Part shown: one piece after another, positions 45,886 through 54,734 of the stretch | How positions within the stretch are numbered: the first letter of the stretch is position 1 | How the letters are laid out: every line of letters begins with the position of its first letter | Assembly (NCBI GenBank): GCA_946499505.1 | Contig: CAMMSL010000002.1 | Coordinates: 62,001-126,000, forward strand | Direction: 5' to 3' | Length of the DNA stretch: 64,000 bases | From: an uncultured Lachnoclostridium sp. | Lineage (GTDB): Bacteria > Bacillota > Clostridia > Lachnospirales > Lachnospiraceae | Notes under the pieces: generated by a model | What the model was told of the DNA's origin: nothing | Database searches by the model: none | Seen by the model: the letters and a program-made list of their open reading frames with translations, nothing else | Made by a program: the position numbers and the translations under genes

Positions 45886-46483
45886 GGGACAATTCTTTCC
45901 TCTTGTCTGATTGTGAACAGAACAGATTTTATGGGGGTTTTTAAGGTGTGGAGAAAGACTCCTCTATTATATGCAATACTAAGTTCGTAAAGATTTCGTA
46001 TTCTTCTACAAGGACGCGGATCTTATCAAAAAAGTTTTGTCTGATTTTTCTTTATCTTTTTACATGTCCACTAACAGCCAGGCCTTGTATAGACCTGGCT
46101 GTTAGTGGACTTAGAGAATTGCATGAATATAAAGCGTTACAGGAAATGGAGAAGCAGTCTGATGTTTCTAAAGCATTTCTTATTTAAATCTATTTGTATT
46201 CTTACTTTTGATATTGCTTATCAATGCTAATTTAATGAGATTGCCTAAAACAGGTATTTTCCTTTTCAAATAGCAGATACCGATGTAAAATAGAGTTAAA
46301 TATAAGGGGGGGTAAAGCAGGAGTGTTTAGCTGAAAGGGGTTCAATTAATTCGTCAAACGAAGTGCCGGAGGATGCAAAATATAGAATAGCAGTTACATC
46401 TATGGCGTTGCGCTTTTTCTTAAAAGATTGCGAACCGGAATTGTAAATTGTAATTTTCAAGTTTGTAAAGTAAAGGGGTAACT
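45886..46483. other. Degraded AT-rich stretch without an intact gene
   Basis: About 600 bp between the galactanase remnant and the next membrane protein. It holds a strong palindrome (46066-46110) and a short open frame without a start codon (46312-46446) that reads NEVPEDAKYRIAVTSMALRF and ends DCEPEL. I recognise no family. It looks like decayed coding sequence. Confidence 0.45.
46066..46110. repeat. Perfect 17-bp inverted repeat
   Basis: Arm 46066-46082 is exactly complementary to 46094-46110, with an 11-base loop. No T-run follows on either strand, so it is not an ordinary terminator. It may be a repeat element or an end of a lost mobile element. Confidence 0.7.
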
Positions 46484-46990
46484 ATGAAGAAAATACCTAT
46501 GATCATATTATTACTGGCTCCGTATATTTTTCTTCTTATAGACATCGGTATATGTGTGGAAGAAAATGGATTTACGGCAGATGCGATTGAGATGATCGGA
46601 TGGACATTCATGGGAATGTTTCTGCTGATTTTGTTCCCAAATATGATCTATGCGTTTATATTAAAACGATACGGATACGGGTATCAAAAGTTATTCTTTT
46701 GGAATATGCTGATCAAAATATGCAATATTCCAATCTATGTGTTGGTGTTCGCAGCCGGTGTTTTTGCTGTCAGCATGATCCTTGGAATTATGCTGATTCC
46801 CTTTTTGGTTATTTTTGATTATTTTCTATTACTGCCATCGACCATGTACGGTATCAGCGGGCTTAGAAGGTTATCAAAGATGGGAAAGTCTTCGAAAGCG
46901 GAAATAGTGATAAACGGAATCTGCCAGTTTTTATTTGTTTTTGATGTGATCAGTGCAGTATATCTGTATATTAGATTTAGAAAATCTTAG
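46484..46990 (+). CDS. Hypothetical membrane protein, four helices
   Basis: A 168-residue protein with four predicted membrane helices: IPMIILLLAPYIFLLIDIGI, FMGMFLLILFPNMIYAFIL, IPIYVLVFAAGVFAVSMILG with the adjoining hydrophobic stretch, and CQFLFVFDVISAVYLYI. I recognise no family. AAAGGGG lies before the ATG. Neighbours give no functional hint. Confidence 0.65.
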   Translation: MKKIPMIILLLAPYIFLLIDIGICVEENGFTADAIEMIGWTFMGMFLLILFPNMIYAFILKRYGYGYQKLFFWNMLIKICNIPIYVLVFAAGVFAVSMILGIMLIPFLVIFDYFLLLPSTMYGISGLRRLSKMGKSSKAEIVINGICQFLFVFDVISAVYLYIRFRKS

Positions 46991-47025
46991 ATCAGCGGAT
47001 CGAGAGAAGAGAGGAGACCATATCT

Positions 47026-47115
47026 ATGAGCATTTTTGAGTATACCATTACTCTGATAATCCCTTTGGCAGCAGTAAATCTTAAGAATCTGGAGCAGAAA
47101 GGAAATCTGACATGA
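47026..47115 (+). CDS. Small 29-residue protein overlapping the TIGR04076 gene
   Basis: The frame MSIFEYTITLIIPLAAVNLK plus nine more residues has AGGAG at 47012-47016, 9 bp before its ATG. Its TGA overlaps the next ATG as ATGA, the usual sign of translational coupling. The N-terminal half is hydrophobic. It may be a real small protein or a leader peptide; the downstream gene also has its own AAAGGA site. Confidence 0.4.
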   Translation: MSIFEYTITLIIPLAAVNLKNLEQKGNLT

Positions 47116-47465
47116 AGAAATGGTATGACGAGGAATATGAATTTGAAATCGAAGTTACCGGTTTTCTCAGAGGAGATCATACGGAACATTACTGCAGAAA
47201 TGGCGAAGAAGTCGGAGATAAATATACGTGTACTTACGGATGTCCTGTTAACAAGGCGGGATATGGTATCTGTTCAAAAACAATGATGATGCTCTATCCT
47301 TTGATGGAAGCAGTCAGAAGCGGCGGGAATCTGGAAAATCTCGGCGGGGACGGAAAATACAGTAAAACGATTGTATGTCCTGACGGATGCGTGATGTTTC
47401 GGTTGACGGCCAGACCGCTTGGAAATGAGAATTTTCACACGGGAGGCTTCTGGAAGGAACCATGA
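47112..47465 (+). CDS. TIGR04076 family protein
   Basis: A 117-residue cysteine-rich protein of the TIGR04076 family, whose function is unknown. Its pattern is visible as YTCTYGCPVNKAGYGICSKT, a central helix, and a C-terminal CPDGCVMFRLTARP. The cysteines may bind metal. The start has AAAGGA 8 bp upstream. The 177 bp after it (47466-47642) contain no gene I can support. Confidence 0.85.
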   Translation: MKKWYDEEYEFEIEVTGFLRGDHTEHYCRNGEEVGDKYTCTYGCPVNKAGYGICSKTMMMLYPLMEAVRSGGNLENLGGDGKYSKTIVCPDGCVMFRLTARPLGNENFHTGGFWKEP

Positions 47466-47642
47466 AAACAGTCTAAATTGCTATAAAGTGACTTCCATGC
47501 ATCTTTCCGACAGTATGGATGTTCCGAACTATGTTCTGTACGGAGTGGACAGTTCATCATTCTGGGGGGGACAGGGAGGTACTGGGCTGGTATGCAGACG
47601 AAGAAAGCTTGCAGAAGGATACCGAAGGAGGGAGAGTGCTGT

Positions 47643-48554
47643 ATGAGAGCCGGAGCAGTGATCGCCGCAGCGGGAACGCCGGGCGGCTTCCGTGCATATG
47701 ACAAACTGGAAAATACAGACGCCGGCGCTATGCTGAGAAGGATGATCTATACATTCCGCCGGGCGGGCGCAGAAGATGTGGCTGTGGTAACGGGATATCG
47801 CGCAAAGGAGACAGAGAAGAGTCTTGCGAAGCTGGGGGCGGCATTCTTAAGATGCGAGGACTACGAGCATGTTCAGATGCTGGATCTTGCGGTCAAAGGG
47901 TTTCGTTATCTGAAGAACTGTGAACGGATCTTTTTCTGCCCGGCAGATGTGCCTCTTTTTACGGAGGATACATTGCGGGAGATGCTTGCACAGCCGGCGC
48001 CTGTTGTGATCCCGGTGTGCAAAGGCAGGAAAGGGCATCCGGTTCTGATCGATGCGCGCCTTACGGAGGGTATTGCGCATTATCAGGGAGAGCGGGGGCT
48101 GAAAGGAGCCCTTGATGCGTCGGGAGCGGAGATCTGTCTTCTTCCTGTTGAGGATGAAGGAGTGTTTCTGCGTGCCCGGCGGGAGGACCGCTTTGAAGAA
48201 GTGGCGGTGACAGAGATGCGGGCGGATATCCATCCGAAAGTGAAACTGCAGCTTATGCGCAATGAGCCTTTTTTCGGACCGGGTATGATGGTGCTCTTAA
48301 AACAGATTGATGTACTGGGGAATGTGCGCGACGCCTGTGAGAAAGCCGGCATGTCCTACAGCAAGGGCTGGTCCCTGATCCGTACAGCGGAGAAAGAACT
48401 GGGGCGTCCGGTGGTGGAGCGAAGCCCCGGCGGGAAAAGCGGCGGAATGGCACAGGTGAGCCCGGAGGGGCACAGGCTTATGGAGCGGTATGAAAGGCTG
48501 GAGCGGGAGATTATAGAATTTGCTGAACAGAGATACAGGGAGATATTTTTTTAA
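47643..48554 (+). CDS. MocA/MobA-like nucleotidyltransferase fused to a ModE-type winged-helix domain
   Basis: A 303-residue two-part protein. Residues 1 to about 185 resemble a nucleotidyltransferase (VIAAAGTPGG loop, FFCPADVPLFTEDTL, GHPVLIDARL). Residues from about 200 are a ModE/LysR-like DNA-binding domain: GNVRDACEKAGMSYSKGWSL, ELGRPVVERSPGGKSGG and AQVSPEGHRLMERY. ATG 47643 is chosen for AAGGAGG at 47625-47631 and the nucleotide loop. It lies directly before modABC, so it is probably the molybdate/cofactor-responsive repressor. Whether the transferase part is active or a sensor is open: the loop lacks the usual Arg-Met-Gly signature. Confidence 0.88.
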   Translation: MRAGAVIAAAGTPGGFRAYDKLENTDAGAMLRRMIYTFRRAGAEDVAVVTGYRAKETEKSLAKLGAAFLRCEDYEHVQMLDLAVKGFRYLKNCERIFFCPADVPLFTEDTLREMLAQPAPVVIPVCKGRKGHPVLIDARLTEGIAHYQGERGLKGALDASGAEICLLPVEDEGVFLRARREDRFEEVAVTEMRADIHPKVKLQLMRNEPFFGPGMMVLLKQIDVLGNVRDACEKAGMSYSKGWSLIRTAEKELGRPVVERSPGGKSGGMAQVSPEGHRLMERYERLEREIIEFAEQRYREIFF

Positions 48555-48584
48555 GAAATCAGACAGGCAGTTTTTGTTACCTAC

Positions 48585-48616
48585 CGATTGTTTTTTAAAA
48601 AATAATCGATTATACT
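48585..48616 (+). promoter_or_regulatory. modA promoter overlapped by a 24-bp palindrome (ModE-type operator)
   Basis: CGATTGTTTTTT-AAAAAATAATCG (48585-48608) is palindromic with one mismatch. It covers the -35 TTGTTT (48588-48593) and most of the 17-bp spacer; the -10 is TATACT (48611-48616). A bound ModE-type protein, likely the upstream fusion, would shut the promoter. Confidence 0.65.
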
Positions 48617-48669
48617 TAAAAAGAGAAAGGCGCGCGTTTGGATTATAAGAAATCAGGAGGGCCAAAAGT

Positions 48670-49566
48670 ATGAAGAAAAAGATTATAGCGGCAATGCTTG
48701 CAGGCGTGATGGTATTGTCGATGGCAGGATGTGCCGGAAGTTCGGACAACGACAGTGACGACACAGGGACTTCTGAGGATGCGTCTTCCGGAAACGGCAC
48801 TGATACAGAGGCAGAAGAGACAGAAATTCAGGTGTTTATCGCGGCAAGCCTTAATACGGTAATGACAGAACTTGCCGATATGTACAACGAGGAACATCCG
48901 GAAGTGAAGATTACATACAATCCGGACAGTTCCGGCACGCTGCTGACACAGATTGAGGAAGGATACGAGTGCGATATTTTCTTCTCGGCAGCCCAGAAGC
49001 AGATGGACGACCTTGAAGCGGACGGTCTGATGGTCGAAGGCACAAGAGCTGATGTTGTCAACAATCAGGTCGTTGTAGTTTCATTAAAAGACAGCGGAAC
49101 GAAAGTAACGGGACTTGAGAATCTGGGCGAGGCGGAGAGTATCGCTCTGGCAGGCGGCAGTGTGCCGGTGGGAAGGTATACGAGACAGGCGCTTATTAAT
49201 CTCGGTATACTGCCAAAGACAGATGACCCGGCCTCTATTACAACGGAGGAAGTCTCGGAGGCGCTCGGCGGCGTGGAAATCAGCGAGCAGGACAATGTGA
49301 GCAAAGTGCTGACGGCAGTCGCAGAGGGCTCCTGTGAAGTGGGAACGACTTATTATTCTGATACATACGGATATGAGGATCAGCTTGACGTCCTTCAGAC
49401 CATAAGCTACGATCTGACAGGCGACGTGATCTATCCGATCGCACGCGTGGTAAACGAGGAGGCGGATGACGCGCAGACAGCAGCGGCAGAAGATTTTCTT
49501 GAGTTTATTCTTTCAGATAAAGCGAAAGCTGTATTTGAGTCCTGCTATTTTGATACGAACATATAA
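48670..49566 (+). CDS. modA: Molybdate ABC transporter substrate-binding lipoprotein
   Basis: A 298-residue lipoprotein with signal peptide MKKKIIAAMLAGVMVLSMAG and lipobox MAGC. The ModA core is clear: IQVFIAASLNTVMTELADMY, ITYNPDSSGTLLTQIEEGYE, DIFFSAAQKQMDDLE and GSVPVGRYTRQAL. It captures molybdate (or tungstate) for the Mo enzymes of this window. AGGAGG precedes the ATG. Confidence 0.95.
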   Translation: MKKKIIAAMLAGVMVLSMAGCAGSSDNDSDDTGTSEDASSGNGTDTEAEETEIQVFIAASLNTVMTELADMYNEEHPEVKITYNPDSSGTLLTQIEEGYECDIFFSAAQKQMDDLEADGLMVEGTRADVVNNQVVVVSLKDSGTKVTGLENLGEAESIALAGGSVPVGRYTRQALINLGILPKTDDPASITTEEVSEALGGVEISEQDNVSKVLTAVAEGSCEVGTTYYSDTYGYEDQLDVLQTISYDLTGDVIYPIARVVNEEADDAQTAAAEDFLEFILSDKAKAVFESCYFDTNI

Positions 49567-49612
49567 GTATGATGCAAACGTATAAATAAAATGGCGTACA
49601 AAGGGAGAAGTT

Positions 49613-50317
49613 ATGGAAGAAATCATGCAGATAGTAAAAGACCTGGACTGGAGCCCGCTTTTTATATCACTGAAGACAGGAGCGGCAGCGACGTTTATCT
49701 CGTTTTTCCTCGGGATATTTGCCGCCAGAAAAGTAGTTAAGGCGACGCCGGGAAAGAAGGCGGTCATTGACGGTATTCTCACCCTGCCCATGGTGCTGCC
49801 GCCTACAGCAGCCGGTTTCTTCCTGCTTCTTCTGTTCAGCAGAAGGAGACCGCTTGGTGAATTTCTGTTTGAGCAGTTTGATTTTAAGGTCGTGCAGACA
49901 TGGATTGGCTGTGTGATCGCTGCGACGGTCATTGCATTTCCGCTTATGTACAGAAATGCCCGCGCGGCCATGGAGCAGATTGACATGAACCTTGTCTATG
50001 CGGGGCGTACGCTTGGCATGTCGGATACAAAGATATTCTGGACAGTCATTGTGCCGACGGCAGGGCCGGGTATCGCATCTGGCACTATTCTTACATTCGC
50101 GAGAGCGCTGGGCGAATACGGTGCTACTTCCATGCTGGCAGGAAATATACCGGGCAAGACCGGGACCATTTCGCAGAAGATCGCCATGGTCATTCAGGAC
50201 GGAGACTACCTCACCGCCGGAATCTGGACAGCGGTTGTGATGATCATAGCATTCCTCGTGATCTTCCTGATGAACCTTATATCGGGAAAGAAGATGAAGC
50301 ATATCGGGAGGTGGTAG
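49613..50317 (+). CDS. modB: Molybdate ABC transporter permease
   Basis: A 234-residue permease with about five membrane helices. ModB landmarks are LTLPMVLPPTAAGFFLL, GRTLGMSDTKIFWTVIVPTA and FARALGEYGATSMLAGNIPG. It follows modA after 46 bp and precedes modC by 3 bp. Confidence 0.95.
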   Translation: MEEIMQIVKDLDWSPLFISLKTGAAATFISFFLGIFAARKVVKATPGKKAVIDGILTLPMVLPPTAAGFFLLLLFSRRRPLGEFLFEQFDFKVVQTWIGCVIAATVIAFPLMYRNARAAMEQIDMNLVYAGRTLGMSDTKIFWTVIVPTAGPGIASGTILTFARALGEYGATSMLAGNIPGKTGTISQKIAMVIQDGDYLTAGIWTAVVMIIAFLVIFLMNLISGKKMKHIGRW

Positions 50318-50320
50318 GTC

Positions 50321-51406
50321 ATGGCGGTCACAGTAGAGATTAAAAAGAAACTGGATAATTTTCGGCTGGATATCAGCTTTCGCAGTGATGCACGCCGGAT
50401 TGGAATTCTCGGCGCTTCCGGCTGCGGAAAGAGCATGACGTTGAAAAGCATCGCGGGAATTGAACTACCGGATGAAGGGCATATCGAGGTGGAAGGCAGG
50501 ATATTTTTCGACAAGGAAAAGAAGATCAACCTGAAGCCTCAGCTGAGAAATGTAGGGTACCTGTTCCAGAATTACGCCCTGTTTCCGACAATGACAGTGG
50601 AGAAAAATATAGTTGCGGGATTAAAGGGCAGCAGACAGGAGAAAGAAGCTCGTGTCCGTGAGATGGTAGAGAAGTTCCGCCTTCAGGGACTGGAAAAGAG
50701 ACTGCCCGGACAGCTCTCCGGCGGACAGCAGCAGAGAGCGGCGCTGGCCCGTATCATGGCCTATGAGCCGGGGATGATCCTTCTGGACGAGCCTTTCTCC
50801 GCTCTTGATATGTATTTGAAAGACCAGCTCCAGAGAGAGCTCGCAGAGATGCTTGAGGATTATAGGGGAACGGTGATCGTGGTATCTCATAACAGGGATG
50901 AGGTCTACCGATTCAGCGAGGAGCTGCTCGTTATCGGTCAAGGGGAGATTGAAGCGGCAGGAGAGACAAAAGAAATCTTCCGCAATCCCGTGAGCAGAGA
51001 AGCAGCTCGTCTGACCGGGTGCAAGAACTTCTCGAAAGCCCGCCGGATCGACGCCCATACGGCAGAAGCAGAAGACTGGGGCGTTACACTTACTACCCGG
51101 CGGGAGATACCGGAGTACACGGAGTATATCGGTTACCGGGCGCACGATTTTATCCCGGTCTGGGACACAGAACGTACCGGGAAGAACAGAACAGACAGTG
51201 ACGGCAGTCCATACGGTAGTCCATGCGGCATGCTGCCGTTCGAACTGGAGAGCAGCGCCGAACTGCCTTTTGAAAAGAATTATTACATCAAAACAAAAGT
51301 GACGGTGTGCTGGTTCGTGCAGAGAGAGCGCATGCAGGAACTGGAGGAAAAAGGAATGCCGGATTATCTGGCATTTGATGAGGAAAAACTGCTGTTCCTC
51401 AGGTAA
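50321..51406 (+). CDS. modC: Molybdate ABC transporter ATP-binding protein
   Basis: A 361-residue ATPase with Walker A GASGCGKSMT, Q-loop FQNYALFP, signature LSGGQQQRAALARIM and Walker B MILLDEPFSALD. The C-terminal third is weakly like the Mop/TOBE regulatory domain. AGGTGG lies just upstream, overlapping the modB stop. It completes the molybdate importer. Confidence 0.94.
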   Translation: MAVTVEIKKKLDNFRLDISFRSDARRIGILGASGCGKSMTLKSIAGIELPDEGHIEVEGRIFFDKEKKINLKPQLRNVGYLFQNYALFPTMTVEKNIVAGLKGSRQEKEARVREMVEKFRLQGLEKRLPGQLSGGQQQRAALARIMAYEPGMILLDEPFSALDMYLKDQLQRELAEMLEDYRGTVIVVSHNRDEVYRFSEELLVIGQGEIEAAGETKEIFRNPVSREAARLTGCKNFSKARRIDAHTAEAEDWGVTLTTRREIPEYTEYIGYRAHDFIPVWDTERTGKNRTDSDGSPYGSPCGMLPFELESSAELPFEKNYYIKTKVTVCWFVQRERMQELEEKGMPDYLAFDEEKLLFLR

Positions 51407-51461
51407 AGAAAACATGGTTTTCCGGAAATGAAAATTGTTGGTTAAAATTTGTAAAACAGTA

Positions 51462-51490
51462 TTTACAAGATGCCTTTTCTGTTATATAAT
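51462..51490 (+). promoter_or_regulatory. Promoter of the MATE gene
   Basis: TTTACA (51462-51467), 17-bp spacer, TATAAT (51485-51490). Transcription would begin near 51497, which excludes the longer in-frame start at 51470 for the downstream gene. Confidence 0.7.
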
Positions 51491-51580
51491 CTGCCCTTGG
51501 ATTTTGCGAGGCAGTTCAGCCATCTGATATCAGGAGATGAGTGCTGGACTGTTATGGTTTGTAACGGAAAGGGTGTTTTT

Positions 51581-52954
51581 ATGAAGGCGGTTCAGCATGA
51601 TATGACATCGGGAAACCCGATGAGGATTATACTTAATTTTACTCTGCCGATTTTTATCGGAAATGTTTTTCAGCAGTTTTATAATATGGCGGACGCGGTG
51701 ATCGTCGGAAAGTTTGTAGGGACAAAAGCGCTCGCCGCAGTGGGAAGTACAGGAACAATCATGTTTCTGATCTATGGATTTGTAGTCGGGATGACCGCAG
51801 GATTTACGGTGCTTACCGCCCAGAAATTCGGCGCCGGAGATATGCCGGCCATGCGCCGGACCGTTGCGGGTGCTTCGATCCTTTCGCTGGTCATCGGTCT
51901 TATTCTGACAGCGGCCTTTATGATACTTATGAAACCGTGGCTTGCTCTTATGAACACACCGTCAGATATATTTGCGGATGCATATGCATATATCATGATC
52001 ATCAGCGGCGGTATTCTGGCGCAGATGCTGTATAACCTGCTGGCAAGTATTTTGAGAGCGCTGGGCAACAGCAAAGTGCCGCTTTATTTCCTGATCCTTT
52101 CAGCCCTGCTTAATATTGTGCTGGACCTTGTGCTTATCATTGTATTCCATATGGGAGCAGCAGGAGCTGCCATTGCGACTGTGATCTCTCAGGGGGTATC
52201 CGGACTTCTGTGTCTTGTCTATATTGTAAAAAAGGTTCCTATGCTCAAAATGAGCAGGGAAGACTGGCACCCGTCAGGGACGCTGATAAAGACTCAGATC
52301 GGAATCGGTATCCCTATGGCGCTGCAGTATTCAATCACTGCCATCGGCACTATGATGGTGCAGTCGTCTCTCAATATACTTGGCTCCACGCTTGTCGCCG
52401 CATTTACTGCTGCAAGCAAGATCGAGCAGGTGGTGACACAGGCATATGTGGCTATGGGAACCACGATGGCTACGTATGGGGCCCAGAACATGGGGGCGGG
52501 AAACGTGCCGAGAATCCGGCAGGGATTCAGGGCGTCGACGATTATCGGCATCATTTATGCCTTTATCGCGGCTGCTCTTGTTATGACAGTAGGAAAATAT
52601 ATGAGTTATCTGTTTGTATCCGAAGATGTGGAACTGATCATGGATTCTGTGGATATTTATCTGAAATGTGTGGGAACATTCTTCATACCCCTTGCAATCG
52701 TAAATATTTACAGAAACGGAATACAGGGACTCGGATATGGAATTCTGCCCATGATGGCCGGTGTGGCCGAACTGGTCGGAAGAGGAGTGGTAGCCGTGAT
52801 TGCCGCAGGACAGAAAAGTTACCTCGGTGTCTGCCTTGCAAGCCCGGCTGCATGGGTGCTTGCAGCGGCTCTTCTGATCGGTATGTATTACTATATTGTT
52901 AAAATCGATCTCAAAAAAATATTCCCGGGAAAGAAAACCGGGAATGATATATAA
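51581..52954 (+). CDS. MATE family efflux transporter
   Basis: A 457-residue membrane exporter with about twelve helices and the two-fold MATE repeat. Typical parts are ILNFTLPIFIGNVFQQFYNM, ADAVIVGKFVGTKALAAVGS, YNLLASILRALGNSKVPLYF and AYVAMGTTMATYGAQNMGAG. ATG 51581 agrees with the family N-terminus and the promoter position. Such proteins export drugs or metabolites using Na+ or H+ gradients; the cargo here is unknown. Confidence 0.93.
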   Translation: MKAVQHDMTSGNPMRIILNFTLPIFIGNVFQQFYNMADAVIVGKFVGTKALAAVGSTGTIMFLIYGFVVGMTAGFTVLTAQKFGAGDMPAMRRTVAGASILSLVIGLILTAAFMILMKPWLALMNTPSDIFADAYAYIMIISGGILAQMLYNLLASILRALGNSKVPLYFLILSALLNIVLDLVLIIVFHMGAAGAAIATVISQGVSGLLCLVYIVKKVPMLKMSREDWHPSGTLIKTQIGIGIPMALQYSITAIGTMMVQSSLNILGSTLVAAFTAASKIEQVVTQAYVAMGTTMATYGAQNMGAGNVPRIRQGFRASTIIGIIYAFIAAALVMTVGKYMSYLFVSEDVELIMDSVDIYLKCVGTFFIPLAIVNIYRNGIQGLGYGILPMMAGVAELVGRGVVAVIAAGQKSYLGVCLASPAAWVLAAALLIGMYYYIVKIDLKKIFPGKKTGNDI

Positions 52955-53010
52955 AAGCTTTTTCCAAAGCTGACTCTCTTCTTTAGGCGAAGTCCAATGG
53001 CCGTATGAAC

Positions 53011-53040
53011 GGCTGTCGATACAGCCATTGTCTTCTTTGT
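53011..53040 (+). terminator. Likely terminator after the MATE gene
   Basis: GGCTGT-CGAT-ACAGCC (53011-53026) is a perfect short hairpin followed by a pyrimidine-rich TTGTCTTCTTTGTTTG. A competing pairing, CAATGGC (52995-53001) with GCCATTG (53024-53030), is also possible. Confidence 0.5.
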
Positions 53041-53131
53041 TTGTATGATATAAGGATAACAGTTAATTGTGAATCCATTGTGTCAATATATAGAAGAAAT
53101 TTTAAAATTTATTAAAAGAAACTAAACAGAA

Positions 53132-53443
53132 TTATTGTGAATTAGCGATGGTGTGCATCATGTCCTGAAGAGATCTGCTCCATCGCTCTTTTTCTGCCTC
53201 ATATCTCTCATACAGCCAAGAAATTGCCTGATCCATTCCCTCGTCAGATAAAGGAAACGTGGCGCTTTCTTTTTCTTCATCAGGGGTTTGTTCAAAGCAC
53301 CAAGGTTCAGGATACACCCAGACAGTAAAAGTAGTACTGCTCTTGCCGTCATCGCCGTTCATATAATATCTCATGCCATTATGGCTCCCGGAAAAAGGCT
53401 CTTTTTTCAATCCTCCGTAGGGAACCAGTCTTTTATCGATCAT
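53132..53443 (-). CDS. Hypothetical protein
   Basis: A 103-residue soluble protein beginning MIDKRLVPYGGLKKEPFSGS, with a beta-rich N-terminal half (GMRYYMNGDDGKSSTTFTVW, VYPEPWCF) and a helical acidic C-terminus. No family recognised. ATG 53443 is preferred to one 21 bp upstream because GAGGAAAGGA precedes it at a suitable distance. Convergent with the MATE gene. Confidence 0.6.
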   Translation of the reverse strand: MIDKRLVPYGGLKKEPFSGSHNGMRYYMNGDDGKSSTTFTVWVYPEPWCFEQTPDEEKESATFPLSDEGMDQAISWLYERYEAEKERWSRSLQDMMHTIANSQ

Positions 53444-53522
53444 ATAGTAAAATCCTTTCCTCATAGATATTACGGGGATAATATCTTTTTTCTTTTATGA
53501 CACTTTTTGTGTGATAAAAAAG

Positions 53523-53555
53523 TATCAGGGCGGAACCGGAATGTCCGCCCTGATA
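53523..53555 (-). terminator. Terminator of the NMT1-type binding-protein gene
   Basis: A perfect 12-bp stem, TATCAGGGCGGA with TCCGCCCTGATA, 9-base loop; on the minus strand it runs into CTTTTTTA. It lies just after the stop of the minus-strand gene. Confidence 0.85.
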
Positions 53556-53560
53556 TTATA

Positions 53561-54622
53561 TCACTGTGCAGCGATCGCTGCAAACTGTGTTGTCACGAGA
53601 TCATCGTAAGGAACCCGCTCTTCCAGTTCTCCTGCACTCTCGAGAATGTCCTGAAGAAGTTCAAAGCTGCTCTGTTCAAAGATCAGATTGCTTTTCCATG
53701 TATCCTGCTCATAATAGCGTGTGACGATGGTGGTAATTGTCTCCAGATCTGTCGCAGGGAACTGAGGCTCTATGACAGCTGCGATGTCTTCCGGAGTGTG
53801 CTCCTGAACATAATCCATGCCTTTCTGGAGCGCGTTGGTGAAGCCTTGGATGATATCGGGATTTTCATCGATGTAGCTTTTCTTTGCACTGAATGCTGTG
53901 TAGGGGACGTAACCGCTGTCCTCGCCGAGAGAGGCAACGACATAGCCCTTACCCTCGGATTCGAGAGTAGTAGCGCCCGGTTCGAACTCCACGGTGAACT
54001 CGCCCTGACCTTCTGCAAATGCGGCGGCAGTGGAACCGAAGTCGATATTCTGGTTGATCTCCAGATCTGTTTCCGGATCAATTCCGTTTTCCTTGAGAAT
54101 ATACTCGAAGACCATTTCCGGCATGCCGCCTTTGCGTCCGCCCAGTACAAGATGGCCTTTCAGGTCTTCCCATTTAAAATCGGGCATCTCTTCCCGTGCG
54201 ACAAGGAAGTTGCCGGCACGCTGGGTGAGCTGGGCGAAATTTACAACGTAGTCCGTGGCGCCTTCCGCATAGGTGTAGATGGATGCTTCGGATCCCATGA
54301 ATCCGATGTCCGCTTCGCCGGAGATGACGGCGGTCATTGTTTTATCTGCCCCAAAACCGCAGACGAGGTCGAGATCGATTCCTTCTTCCTCAAAATATCC
54401 TTCTTCGATCGCTACATACATAGGCGCATAGAAGATGGAATGAGCCACCTCGTTTAACGTTACCTGAGTCAGTTCCGGTTCAGCAGCCGGTTTTTCTGCA
54501 TCTTCCTCAGCTGCATTATTTCCCGCAGCGGGAGTTTCTGTCTCAGCTTTCTGTGAACAGCCGGCGAACAGCGGGATGCAAAGAAACACGGCCGTCAGAC
54601 CGGCTAAAATACGCTTTTTCAT
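53561..54622 (-). CDS. NMT1/SsuA-type ABC substrate-binding lipoprotein, orphan
   Basis: A 353-residue lipoprotein: MKKRILAGLTAVFLCIPLFA then lipobox FAGC. The mature domain is of the NMT1/THI5-like class (EVAHSIFYAPMYVAIEEGYF, FEEEGIDLDLVCGFGADKTM, LKGHLVLGGRKGGMPEM). Such proteins bind pyrimidine precursors of thiamine, sulfonates or similar small organics. No permease or ATPase lies beside it, which is unusual, and a terminator follows directly. Its partners must be elsewhere. Confidence 0.9.
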   Translation of the reverse strand: MKKRILAGLTAVFLCIPLFAGCSQKAETETPAAGNNAAEEDAEKPAAEPELTQVTLNEVAHSIFYAPMYVAIEEGYFEEEGIDLDLVCGFGADKTMTAVISGEADIGFMGSEASIYTYAEGATDYVVNFAQLTQRAGNFLVAREEMPDFKWEDLKGHLVLGGRKGGMPEMVFEYILKENGIDPETDLEINQNIDFGSTAAAFAEGQGEFTVEFEPGATTLESEGKGYVVASLGEDSGYVPYTAFSAKKSYIDENPDIIQGFTNALQKGMDYVQEHTPEDIAAVIEPQFPATDLETITTIVTRYYEQDTWKSNLIFEQSSFELLQDILESAGELEERVPYDDLVTTQFAAIAAQ

Positions 54623-54734
54623 AATCCCTCCATAGTTTGTATATTAAATAAATTCTTTATAATATATGAGGGGAAACCAGAAAATGTGCAGTTCAGGACG
54701 GCCCGGACTTTTGGCTCGTCGCACTTGAAAAAAA

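Noticed and set aside
45808..45990. A 60-codon open frame as a functional small gene
   Set aside because: Its first third is a galactanase C-terminal remnant and the rest is not protein-like.
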